Positions 48,574-59,489 of a DNA stretch of 64,000 nucleotides are shown here, in pieces. The stretch covers positions 120,471,551 to 120,535,550 of the forward strand of contig NC_079135.1 in assembly GCF_945859705.1 (NCBI RefSeq). The letters are read 5' to 3'. Made by a program: the position numbers and the translations under genes. Source of the stretch: Episyrphus balteatus. Lineage: Eukaryota; Arthropoda; Insecta; Diptera; Syrphidae. The notes beneath the pieces were generated by a model. That model had not been told where the DNA came from and made no database searches. It saw only the letters and a list, made by a program, of their open reading frames with translations. Position 1 is the stretch's first letter. Each line of letters begins with the position of its first letter.

Positions 48574-49065
48574 GTGAGTAGAATTTTATTTATTTTTTTT
48601 TTACACAAACTGGAAAAGAAAAAAATATTTTTTTTTATATGCGCATTGATTTTTACTTTGTGTTTCACCATTTTGTCAATATTTTTTCAAGCCCTTTTAT
48701 TTTTGGATTAAATGATGGAATTGTTATTTTTTATTCTGATTCCTCAAAGTCGTCCTACAACTTGTGTTTTTGTTTTAATACTTGAAGCGATATAAAGTGA
48801 TTAATTTATGAATATACTATATAGAAAAAAATATCCTTCTATCTTTCCTCTTGATTTATTCTCTTCGCTATCTCTCTATCTTTTTTTGTACAAATCAAAA
48901 TCGAAAAAAAAAACTTTCTTCTTCCTGGGACAATGCTTTTCTTGCACCAACCACCTACCTATGTTTTGTACGTCCATCCACAACCAACCCAAACAAAACC
49001 CACTCAAAATCGAATAAAAATCGTCCCACACGCCCTTGGGCCGATGTCATTAATCCACACCATAG
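48574..49065 (+). other. Vav: Vav intron (492 bp) with a long AG-free tract
   Basis: Donor gtgagt, acceptor ccacaccatag. No AG dinucleotide occurs between 48825 and 49063. The tract includes a strong pyrimidine stretch at 48835-48890. This suggests a branch point far upstream of the acceptor. Confidence 0.7.
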
Positions 49066-49498
49066 TGAAAGAAAAACTAATGGCACCACCGAGGCGGTAA
49101 CATCATCGTCATCCACGTCGACAACAACAACAACAACTGAACCAGAGCCTCCAAACGAAACAGAAAACCATCAACATGAACTTGACGCCCGTAGTAGTTC
49201 ACTTTCTGTAGAAGATGACAACAGTGACATTACCGTCGAGGCGGGCAATGATACATGCTTCGAAGATGACAGTTCCTCGTTGAATGGTCAATCGAGTGTT
49301 GTTGGATCGGTGGCGTCTATAAATTCTTCATCGTCGAGCATCAATAGCCGGCTACATAGTGCGGCTGCAAAGGCGACAATATGGACATATACAACACACG
49401 CTGGTGGGGGAGTTGACGTCAACGATATTTACTTTGATGAAGAGGAAAAAGTTTACGAGGACTTATGCTATGTCACGTTCTCGTCTAATTTACGCGAG
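49066..49498 (+). CDS. Vav: Vav, exon encoding the expanded acidic region
   Basis: The first base completes the Thr codon, giving LHS-TERKTNGTTEAV, then a Ser/Thr run (SSSSTSTTTTTTEPEP). A long Ser/Asp/Glu-rich stretch follows (SVEDDNSDITVEAG, CFEDDSSSL, INSSSSSINSRL), ending VNDIYFDEEEKVYEDLCYV. The last two tyrosines, in DIYFDEEE and KVYEDL, match the acidic-region tyrosines that inhibit Vav until phosphorylated. The exon is 433 bp and ends in phase 0 at gag|gtgctt, a weak donor. Reading through this donor gives VLLT and a stop at 49511. The next exon, which should begin the DH domain, was not found in the window. The N-terminal extension of the frame into the pyrimidine tract (48851) is intron. 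Confidence 0.88.
49113..49145. repeat. Vav: Coding trinucleotide-rich tract (Ser/Thr codons)
   Basis: Runs of tca/tcg and aca codons (tcgacaacaacaacaacaac) encode STSTTTTTT within the Vav acidic region. The run keeps the frame and is probably length-variable. Confidence 0.8.
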
Positions 49499-50049
49499 GT
49501 GCTTTTAACTTGAGACTCCTATATAAATATTATATATATACAATTTTGTGTTCTGTTTTTTTTTATAACTAGCTGTCTTGTCTATCTCTTTATTAATATT
49601 GTCTCGCTCTCTGTTGCATAATGTTGTTTGCATTACGAATTTAATTTGTTTTTGTCTTTACTTGCGTTTCGTTACTTTTTATTCTTTGAATTTATATTCT
49701 TTTGTATAAAAGAAAAAAAAAAAAAGAAGAAAATCCTCTACCTTTTAGTGTTGAAGGGTAATATCGTCAACGAAGGAACAGTAAGAAACTCGTATTCGAA
49801 TTTTTTTTGCATGGACAATATTTCTAGAACGCTCTTCAGTCGCATCTTGTAACACATTTTCAAAAATCTTGCCTAGCAACTTGTGCTAGCAACAATCAAA
49901 ATTATTTTTTTTTGTAAGCACGCGGAGTCACCAACTTTTCAATGACCATAAACTTAGCAAAGTAGTACGGTTGCTTTTCTGAGACATTTCGCTGAGTTCA
50001 TATGAATATGAAGTTATCGTAAGAAATCGCATTAAAATGGAGTATATAT
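49499..50049 (+). other. Presumed Vav intron, 5' part
   Basis: No exon is seen. Poly-T and poly-A tracts are common. The 74-codon frame at 49628-49852 is low-complexity and not supported. Confidence 0.4.
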
Positions 50050-50895
50050 TAGGGTTGGTAAAAAAAAATCGAAATTCGTTTTTTTGATTGAATACTTCGA
50101 AATTGATAGACACCTCTAGAATATACTCACAAAATATGAGCTTTTTATCTTAATGTCCTCCGCTTTGCACTTTTCCATTTTTACATCAATCTTCTAAAAA
50201 AACATTATGTATCGACTCTTAAACAAATTTCTTTACATATTCTTGTAGGAAATTGAACGCTCTACAAAAAAGGTCTCATTCACTTTTTTTCGTTTATCTA
50301 ACCGTTTTAAATATAATTGAGGTCCAAGGTTTGAGAAAATCTTTAAAAAATCGTTTTTTGTTATTAATTTTGTAATAAATTGAAAAAATATAATAAAAAT
50401 AATCAAGTGGACAAGACATATTCTTGTAGGACACAGATTGCTTCACAAAAAAAATCTTTAAAACTTTTTTTATTAATGTTACCATTTGAAAGATATTCGA
50501 GGTCAAAGCTAAAAAAAAATATAACATCATTTTTTTACTTTTCAAATTTTCTAAATCTCTGAAAAGTTTTTATTATTAAATTAGCAAGATATTTTCTTGT
50601 AGGGACTTAAACGTTCTACAAAAAAGTCCGACATCAAATTGATTGCTTTAACCGTTTAGAAGATATTCGTATCCAATGCCTACTGATTTCAATAGTTTTC
50701 TTATGATAATAGGATAATTAGTTTACATTACGATTTGGATAAGAATGACTTCTAATCTAAAAGGTTAAAGCAATTTAATGCCAAGGACTTTTTTGTAGAA
50801 CGTTGAAGCCCCTTCATAAATATATCTTGTGAATTTGATAATAACGACTTTTACAGTGTATTAAAAAATTTTGAAAAGTAAAAATATGATGTCAA
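50050..50895. mobile_element. Truncated relative of the hAT-like foldback element
   Basis: It starts tagggttggtaaaaaaaaat and follows the left arm of 28430-29769 through tgagctttttat, tcctccgctttgca, gaaattgaacgctctacaaa and later units. It then turns into part of the inverted right arm (aaggttaaagcaattt, cttttttgtagaacgtt) and stops near 50895. The right terminus and target duplication are missing. It is clearly more diverged than the copy at 28430. Confidence 0.75.
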
Positions 50896-51429
50896 ATGGA
50901 TCTCACTTTTCAAATAAAGTTCGAACTATTAACTTAAATTTTCGTAATATCTTCCAATGTTTGTCAAATCGACACATTTCCGGTATTCCGGCAAGTAACT
51001 ACTCACTCAAGTAATCAACTTTGAATATGAACTCGACCAAGAAAGGTAAGGCAAGCTAAATACGGAAGATAACGTTTTAAAAATATGTTTGGACACACAA
51101 AATATGACTTTATTTAAACCCCTTCCATCTTATCCATCTTGAGGACCGAAACCAAGTCCTAGAACTAATGTATAAAGGGTTAAGTAATAACTGCTATCGA
51201 AACTAAAATTTACAATGATGCAGTAATTTAAGTGAACTTCAAACAAATATCTTTTCACCTAAAAAATGTTTGGGCGACCTTACTTTTGGCTTTCCCGTAG
51301 TCGGGAAAAAATAGATAAGATTTAAATTTCATTTCACCCAAAATAATAGCTCAGAATAAAGAGATTTCTTTGAGATCGATATAAGAGCGAGCGAGAGCGC
51401 ACATGAAATTGGAGGCATATTTTATAGCC

Positions 51430-51870
51430 TTATGTGTTCTAATAACGAATTCAAAAGTTTGCCAACTTTAAATCGCGGCTTTATATGGTTTTCCGAGGTT
51501 AAACAACAAGAGTTTTCCAATTAATGTGAGTAGGATAAATTAACTCAAATTCACATTCTGAATAATAAGGGCTGATGCTCTGTCATTTTCCCTAAGCTTG
51601 AACTTCTCAATCTCGTAGAGTTTTGAATTAAAAAAAAAAAATAAAAAGAAAGTCTCTAAAAAAGGCTGTTAAACAGCTTACTTATATAGATTGCATTTTC
51701 AATATTGATGTCTTCAGGCTCAGGGCAAATGACAGATAATCAGTTCTAAATAAAGAATATGTCAATTTAGCCTATTTATATGAATCGGAAAACTCACGTT
51801 TTTCAAACCCCTGAAAAAAAATATAAATCCGCGATTTAAAGCTGTTAGATTTTTGAATTCGTTATAAAAA
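51430..51870. repeat. Imperfect inverted-repeat element
   Basis: The left block ataacgaattcaaaa..ctttaaatcgcggctttat (51440-51490) pairs with ataaatccgcgatttaaagc..ttttgaattcgttat (51822-51868). An inner pair is gctctgtcattttccctaagc (51577-51597) with ggctcagggcaaatgacaga (51718-51737). The outer boundaries are unclear. No coding capacity. Confidence 0.5.
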
Positions 51871-54800
51871 CTTCAAAGCCATTTTTGGTTATATTTTCAC
51901 CCCTAAAATTTGCTGCGGGCTCTTAGTATGCTTTTTGGCTCAAATTGACAATTAGGGAAATTGATTTGTTTTCGGGTAAAATTTTATTCATCTTGAATTT
52001 CCCATAGAACTGTTTCTCTAATTTTTATATCTTTTTTAACTGATAACAAAATAAAAAAAATTCATATACGAGATTTTTACTGTTGGAAGTAGAAGGCTAT
52101 AAAAATGCACTCTCCAACTCTTATAATTTGAAATGCGCGTGTGGAAAAGGTTTGTTTGTTTGTATAACACACACATCCAGTTCTCCTAGGGATTGCTTCT
52201 GCTGGGATTCTCGAGCACACTTCGTTTTTGGCTTAATCCTCTTCCTATACTTTACGATTGTTGCTGCTGGTTCATCATCATTGCTCGTGCCGTTCGTGTT
52301 TTTCTGTAGATTTGAATGCATTTACGTTTTGTTTGTTTTCTACTTTTATTTTTTTTTTAATAATTTTTGTTGTTTTGTTATTTAAAATGCACATACAAAC
52401 TTATTTGTATTCCGCCCTTTTCAATTTAAATGATATGAAATTTGCTATTTAATTTCATGATTTTTTTTTTGTATTTTTTTTATTTGGAAACTTAATACGC
52501 GATATGATTACACAGACTTACCTCCATAGTCTATATTGTCTACATCATAATACCTGCATGATTAATTGTTTTTTTTTTGTTATAGAACAAAAATTATATT
52601 GGCATTATGAATAATGTCTTCATTTTTTTTTGGTCAGCCAGTTCAGTGCTGAAAGCGTGGGAACTTATTCTAGTATAAATTGGTGTGGATTTAGGAAATG
52701 TTTTGTTAATGATATGGGATAAGTTATCATTTTATTATGCTTCGAGTTATGGTGCTGAACAAAATAATCTGTAATTGTTTTTTTTTTTTTTTTATTTATT
52801 TGGGTAACAATTTAGGATTATGTGTTATCTCAATTATAGTTATTTATATAATAAAATTTCCGGTTTTGAAAAAAAATGTAGATAATTTTGTGGTAATATT
52901 CCAATCAATCATTTAAATAGCTTCAACTTGTTGAATGAAATTTTTTCTAAGATCTTAAAAGATTGTATTTATCATTTTTTTTACGTATGTGGGGTATATA
53001 ATTAGATAGTTTGTCTTTTGGAACCACTCAAAAATATATTTCTGGTATCAAAAATATATACGTTGATAAGTACTGGTATAACACATGAATGCATCCCAAA
53101 CACATAAAAACCCTTTAAGTCGATGATATCAAACGCTTATAAAAAAAAAACATACTGACTATAATTATGAAGCTTAATTTTGCATAGATTGTCATAATGT
53201 ACTCTTCCATGTGAAATATTATTTAGCCCAATATCTCTTAGCGGTGCTTATATAATATTTTAAAAGATTTATGAATTTGATTCCATTATCTGGAACTACA
53301 CAATTGTTTTGCATATATTTGTATACCCGCTTCAATTCTGAAATACACACCTATGTAAACAAAAAAATTTATGAAAAAATTGGACTCCTTGCATAAAAAA
53401 TATTCCAAGCAAATAAAATGATTCATATTTTTTTATGCTTAATTCAATTAGTATTTGGAAAATTTTAAACAAATTTCAAAAATGCATACATTTACGCATA
53501 TGTCTTTGGCACCATTTCCAAATTGAACTTTCTTCCTAAAAAAAATCCACGATAATTGGATGTACTTATTTTATTATTATTTCTTATGGTGTATAAAACG
53601 TTCATAAAATGTTGTTCAAATCATCAAAATGGTCATCCCACGTGATTACTAACCAGTTCCAGTTCCGGTGAATAACCGATCCGGAAAAAATCTAGAAAAA
53701 CAATTGGTGTTGGCCATGCTAAAACAACCAAAAATTAGCTCCAATGCCCTTAAATTTAATCAAACAATCCCAGTAAAATTTTGTTATTTTTTTTAATGAA
53801 TAAAAAGCCACTATCCAATTCAAGATTTATCAATATACTTTGTTTCATGTTCAGTTAAAAAAAAAAAAATAATCAATAGATCTTTTGCCCCCTATTGTTT
53901 TATAAAACCGAAAATATCCTTGCATTTATAATATATGAACTTCACTCGGTATAATCTCTATAGCCTCACATACGATTTTGATCAAACTTTGCATTGCAAC
54001 GCATACAAGAACCTTTTATTGGACACCACAGTCTTATGGCTTGAGCCTTTTGCCCGAGTCCGATACAATTTTTCTGCTAAAAAAAAATCCAACTTTTTAA
54101 GCTGCGTTCCTTTCGGAAAATTTTTCTAATGTTTTTTTGTACTTTTTCTTTTACTCTAGTGAAAAAGTAGTTCAAAGCAGCTTTAAGTAGACAAATGTGC
54201 CCAAAGGAACGCAGCTAAGAAGATTTAAAACTACATATGTAGCCACAGTAATAGCAAACTTTGTCGTTTTTTACTGGTTTCTACTGACTTTTACCATGAT
54301 ATGTATTTTTTTTTTTAGAAAATATTAGCCAAAAACTAGAAAAAGTCGTTGAAAGTGTTTTTTGTTTATTTAACCAATTTAAAAAAAGAGTACATTTTAT
54401 CAAATTTCAAATATTTATTGCGGAAAATTATGAAATAAATAAAAAAAAAACCAATGTGCGATCGAATTTTTTTCTTTATACATATATATTTTTTTTAATA
54501 ATTTTTGCATTGACATTATTTATATAACTTGAAAAGGCATCTATTGTTAAAGACAGAGAAATTATGTAGATGTGGGTGATAACATAAAATGATTGATATC
54601 TGAGATGTAAAATTCTTGCAAACAATTGTAGGGAAAATTCCAAATTAAAATACATTAACAATACGCTTAGATTTTTTTTTTATTGATTCATTTCGTTATT
54701 TTAAGAAGAAAACTTCTTTTATACGATTTCCCTGCATGAAGGTCCGTAGAAGTCATCATTTGTTTATCCCATCAACCTTGATATATGTCTTCCATAATTT

Positions 54801-55099
54801 TTGAATCCTTATGAAACAACTACTGTTCTCCTTATTCTTCGCTATACGAGCCTAAATTTTCGGAAAATCTGTCCAAATAATTTTGAAGCTAATAAACTTT
54901 TACACCTAAGCCTTTTAAAATTTCTCTCCAAGCCCAGCACGCACTAGATCTTGGTAATTTATGGACTTATGTTTTCTTAAAAATTTGTTCACAATATTTA
55001 CAAAGGCTAACCAAGCTGCAGATTCTAAAAGTCATTTCATATTTCATCAAAAGTCTTATCCGTGGTCCATCAAAATGCTGGCCTTAGGCGTTTTTGTTT
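51871..55099. other. AT-rich non-coding stretch
   Basis: No exon, RNA gene or bounded element is recognised. Frames at 52083-52385 and 53935-54129 have no domain and look like chance. Poly-T runs are frequent, for example at 52778-52792. Confidence 0.4.
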
Positions 55100-55339
55100 T
55101 TAAAATAAAGAAGTTTCTTGATGTACATATCGATACCTTCCCGTAAGAATGTATCCACATTCTTGGCGCAGTAAAAAATTAACCATTTTCAAATGAACGC
55201 ATATAGGTAACCCACTGGTGATTATTTTAGTTTTTTTTTTTTCTAAAACAAGAGAAACAGTTAAATACTGCTTTTTTGGCTTCGTCCAAATCATAGGCAC
55301 ACTGAATTTAAATGCGTTATTTTTACATACAACAGTCAT
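55100..55339 (-). pseudogene. Possible decayed insect repeat-encoded protein fragment
   Basis: The minus-strand frame contains NNAFKFSVPMIW followed by a Lys-rich segment (EKKKTKIIT) and SGLP. This recalls an uncharacterised protein family, widespread and repetitive in insect genomes, with a VPM.WREP..H..DCYFC motif followed by a KNK..I.YPN.PSA segment. A shifted frame supplies NCFSCFRKK where DCYFC would fall. Later family motifs are not readable, so this would be a frameshifted relic. The identification is tentative. Confidence 0.35.
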
Positions 55340-56150
55340 CAGTGTTTCTGTGAATTTCTCAGTATTTATTTGGATACAAAATATCTACCTCGTTTAATTA
55401 GGTATTATAGATACGGGTATTCCAGATTGCCTCTACGATAGAGGTGATTGAATGCACTAAATTCGTCAATGTAAGGAAATAATTCACACTATCATGAGCG
55501 CTTTGATTCTACGAAAAACTGCACAATGTTTGAAGAGCAATCAGACTAACAGTTATCGAATAAGACTAGTTTCAAACTGACTTTGCAAACGACCTTATGC
55601 ATCTGTATTATCTACTAAACGTTTAACTCTTCTCCTAACTTTCAAAACTGTCTGTGTAAAGAAATGTAAGGGTTTCCCCTAACTACAATCTTTTTACAGC
55701 ACGCACAAACTATACAAAAAAAAAAAAACTGACGTGTTACAAATTCAATGGTCAGTGCTGTTTTACACGTAATCCAACCAAAATTAACCAAGTAATTCAA
55801 ATGCTTTGTTAGTTTCTTGGCAATTGAATTTTTTTAATGCAATAAATTACAAGTTTTAATCCCTCAACGAACCTACTCAATATAAACATCTCGCCATCCA
55901 ATTCTTATATTAAAACAAATGAAAATCCAAAAATTTCAAGTGCAATAGAAACCTTTAATTTATGTAATTATGCTCGAGACTTGTGTGCATTTCGTTTTTT
56001 TTTTATAGAACAACAAACACATGAACAAAACTACAAAATAGGAAAAAAGCGCACTCTTTAAATCTTAAGCAATAAAAATTATCATAGATTCAGTCTACAG
56101 AATAAAAGAAAGCAGTCCTTTTTGTCCTCCTCGTCATCATCATCTCTACC
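55340..56150. other. Non-coding stretch and 3' flank of the Myb/SANT-like gene
   Basis: Nothing coding is seen. On the minus strand a possible ATTAAA poly(A) variant lies at 55954-55959, about 195 bases beyond the stop of the neighbouring gene. No AATAAA was seen closer. Confidence 0.35.
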
Positions 56151-57263
56151 TTAAAGCCCACTCTCATCTGATGGTGGTGCTTCAGCTGATGATGCAGCTG
56201 TACAAGAAGATTCCGTATCTTCTTCCATAAACACAGTCTCAGACTCATCGCTCTCATTATCATCCTCAGTCGATATTTGGTCAGATTGTCCATCCAACTT
56301 GCTAGTGTCAACATTCGGAAAGTATTCTTTAACCATTTGACCAACAACATTTAGCAAAGCATCCATACGACGCTCATTCCGGCGGTCATAACGTCTCTTG
56401 TGTTTGTAGTACTTGTCTCTTTCCGATGGTTTTCGCTTTTTCTTGGTTTTTTTAACCGCCGCCGAATCGGTGGCGATAATTTCAGTTTGTACTATTTTCT
56501 CGGGCTCTTCAATTTTAATACTATTCTCAGAATTCTGTCCCGAGACAACGACAGATTCGGAAACCCTTCTTGGCGATGTTGCCACTGTCGCTTGATTTGG
56601 TATTGCCAATTCATCTGATTCCATTTTAAACAAAGATGGAATCTCACGACTTGCCGATTTGGAATAAAAGTCATGATCTGTATTTGGTGGAATTGTTGGG
56701 AAAGGTTTCAACTCGTCGTCGTGATCATTGCCATTCTCATCGGCAGCGTCACGTGGATTCTGGGCATAGGAATGAAAATTAGTTGGCTTCTTCGACATGA
56801 AACTGTGAATGGGATAAAAGAATTCCCATTCTTCGCTAATTTCGCGAGCTATTTGATCGTTAATTTCACCATTTTTGCCAAGTTGTCTTAAACGTGTTCG
56901 CTGGAAAAGGGGAAAATCCCTCAGAAAAAGGACCAAAATAACTGTAATAAGGAAGTATTTACCTTATAAGCTTTATATTTGGCCAATAAATTAGCCCATT
57001 GTTTGCGAACGAAACAAACATTGAAATCATTCAATTTTGCTGTGGTCATAATTTTCTTCCAAGAATCCATACAATTTGATGATTTTCGCGAAAAGATTCC
57101 ATCGTAATTGATGCGAGCTTCAACAAGTTTGCGTTTTTGTTGGATGGTCCCTTTTTTTGGAAATTTGTTTTAAAATTAATTTCAATTGGAATTTGCAAAA
57201 AATGAAAAAATTAAGCTCACATTTTTTGTATCCTCGTAGTTTTGCATACGAGTGGAGTTCCAT
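56151..57263 (-). CDS. Myb/SANT-like (trihelix-type) putative DNA-binding protein, complete three-exon gene
   Basis: Exons, in transcription order: 57263-57221, 57150-56963 and 56900-56151. Introns are 70 bp (gtgagc...aaaaaag) and 62 bp (gtaaat...ttttccag). The product is 326 residues. The ATG sits in CCACCATGG, a strong start context. Residues about 14-115 form a Myb/SANT-like domain: KKWTIQQKRKLVEARINYDG, then SWKKIMTTAKLND, then RKQWANLLAKYKAYK, ending EEWEFFYPIHSF. Its conserved Trp residues and the terminal W.FF motif resemble Myb_DNA-bind_4/trihelix domains. The first Trp codon is created by splicing. The middle is polar and disordered. A basic patch follows (KKTKKKRKPSERDKYYKHKR), probably nuclear targeting, then a helix RRMDALLNVVGQMVKEYF that may mediate self-association, and an acidic Ser/Glu tail. 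It is probably a transcriptional regulator; the exact orthologue is unknown. Confidence 0.88.
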
Positions 57264-58609
57264 GGTGGTTTTTAGGTATTTTCTTTCTTTTCTTGAAAAA
57301 CAAATTAGATGAACAAGAACAGAATAGAGAGCTTTGAATATTCGATTATTGGTAACATTTTTAATTGGAATTTATGTATTTTTTTTTTCTTGTAATTTGT
57401 GGAGAAGAAAAAAAAACACGAGAAAATACGGACAGGAATTCTTCTTCACACGGATGAAATGAAAATTCAAGTGAGAAGAAAAATGTGCGCAATTGACAGA
57501 GAGCAAGAAAAAAGTGACAGCCTGAAGTTTGACGTTTACAGAATGTGCTGTGGCTGGTTCACAATGGTGTTTAATAGTGGTTTGTGTACATAATAAGTGG
57601 GAATTTTTATTTTGACAGGGATGTTTAAAAGGTTTGAATTTGAACTAAGTTCGTTATATTTTGAATTTAAACACAAATATGTACAAAATATTGTTTTTTT
57701 TTTAATTTGATATAATGTAAACTTACTCTATTAACTCAATAAATTATAATTTTGATTCATTTTTTCGCCCTATAGACCAGTGCCAATCCGGTTTTCAGAA
57801 GGCAAAAGTTGAACAAATTATTAGCAGCATAATGGTGGTGGGAAAATTTAGGATAAATGGTATATAAAAGGGGAAAAATAAATTGCCCACAAAAAATTGG
57901 TGGAAAGGGGGTGGATGGGCAAAAAAGTGGGGTGGGTGTCAAAAATCATGGTTTTTTTACGATTTCTGTCAAAATTAGACGTCCTATCGAAAAAAGTCAA
58001 ATGCAGAAGTTGTAGGTAGTACAAATGTCTACAACTTTTACTAAAATAATTTTTTTCTATAACCTCAAATATATTGAAAAAAAAAATGCAAAAATACGAT
58101 TTTTTGATTTTTTATATTTATCTTTTATAAAAATACCTACCTAGTTGGATTTTAACAAAACTTGGTTAAAAATTACTTTGTTATGTTTTCTATCTATTAA
58201 AAATGTTTATTGAGCAAAAAGTTAATTTTTGGATTTTTGACGAATTTAGTTTGAAAAAAAAGCTTATTTTTCAATCAAAAAAGTTACCGAAAAAATTTTT
58301 GATTTTTGAAAAGTTTGGAATGCAATTATTTAGCTTAAAACCGTTTTTTAAAGATTGTGTGTAAAAACTATACTTTTGTTTTAGAAAATATTAAGAAAAA
58401 TTGAAAAAAAAAAAAAACAAAAAAACGATTTTTTCGCAAATGACAGTTATATTGGCGAGAAATAATTTTCCATAGAAACCAAATTATACTTTTCTAATGG
58501 TCATTGACCTTTTTAATTTGAAATTAAATAGAATAGCTCTAACGTGCAAAGTTTTTGAGATATTGAATTTTGAACGTCCCTATTTTAATATGTCAAAAAC
58601 GTGATGTGA
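57264..58609. other. 5' flank of the Myb/SANT-like gene, then repeats
   Basis: On the minus strand, 57264-57600 should hold the promoter and 5' UTR of the gene; no clear TATA box or initiator was identified. From about 57950 the sequence shares phrases with 25620-25760 (tagacgtcctat, aagttgtagg/aagttgtaaa), suggesting another repeat family. No further exon is seen. Confidence 0.4.
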
Positions 58610-58990
58610 TAGAATTTTTTATAGAATTCCAGAGAGGGTGGTATCCGCCCATTTTCGCTGAATTTTCATCAGATCATCGTAGAATCTTGAAACTTGGTAG
58701 AATAATAGAGATGGTAGTAAGTAAAGGGAAACAAATTTAAAACTTAAGAGTTTCTCCGTAGGGGGCGTGGTATCCATCCATGTTTACTGAATTATTATCA
58801 AATATTACCTATATGCATATATCACTTCTGATCATTGAAAAGAGTCTTGAAACTTGTTAGAATGGTAGAATTGGTAGCTAGTGTAGCAGAAAATTTTTAA
58901 AACTTCAGATTTGCTTCTGAGGGATAACCAAATTACAAAAGATTTTAAATTCTACAGTTCTTAGAAAAAGTAGTGAAATCATAGCAAAGC
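58610..58990. repeat. Composite repeat, partial copy 3
   Basis: It carries three units of the internal type seen at 2606-2800: atccgcccattttcgctgaa, agaatcttgaaacttggtag and agggggcgtggtatccatcc. It then has a remnant of the agttcttagaaaaagtagtgaaatc block that precedes the hairpin in copy 1. The 5' block and the hairpin arms are missing. Confidence 0.6.
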
Positions 58991-59169
58991 GTAAAAAATT
59001 AAAATTTTTAAATCATATAAAAATCTATAAATGTAACTTTTCTCTCTTTTTCAAAAACACATTTGCTCTCATCGATCGTTAAAGCTTTAATTTTTCTTCA
59101 ATGTAAGTGTATTTGATATTAAAAAAATTTTTATTGTTTTCATTGCAAGACAAGATTCTAAAACACCCT

Positions 59170-59430
59170 GGGCCCTACCAATAATGAAATTTAAAGCTGA
59201 CTTTAATTTTTACCTTAATTCTACATATTTCAAAATACCAAAAACCAATTTATTAGTCAAGTTAAAGGCTAATGCTAGATTAAAATTTATAGTTGGGAAA
59301 CTCAACTATAAAATTTTACCTAGAGTTAGCCTTTAACCTGACTATTAAATTTGTTTTTGGTATTGTGAAATATGTAGAATTAAGGTAAAAATTAAAGCGA
59401 GCTTTAAATTTGATTATTAGTAAGGCCCCC
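59170..59430. mobile_element. Palindromic MITE with about 130-bp arms
   Basis: The left arm starts ggccctaccaataatgaaat and the right arm ends atttgattattagtaaggcc. The arms match nearly throughout, including taccttaattctacatattt, agttaaaggctaa and tatagttg, leaving almost no loop. No coding capacity. A clear target duplication was not identified. Confidence 0.7.
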
Positions 59431-59489
59431 TGTCAACAAATTTTATTGAAAGTCGTCAAATTTATAGTTATGCGAAAATGTGAATTACT

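Noticed and set aside
52083..52385. 100-codon + strand open frame
   Set aside because: C-terminal half is Phe/Tyr-rich from T runs; no domain; lies in presumed intron.
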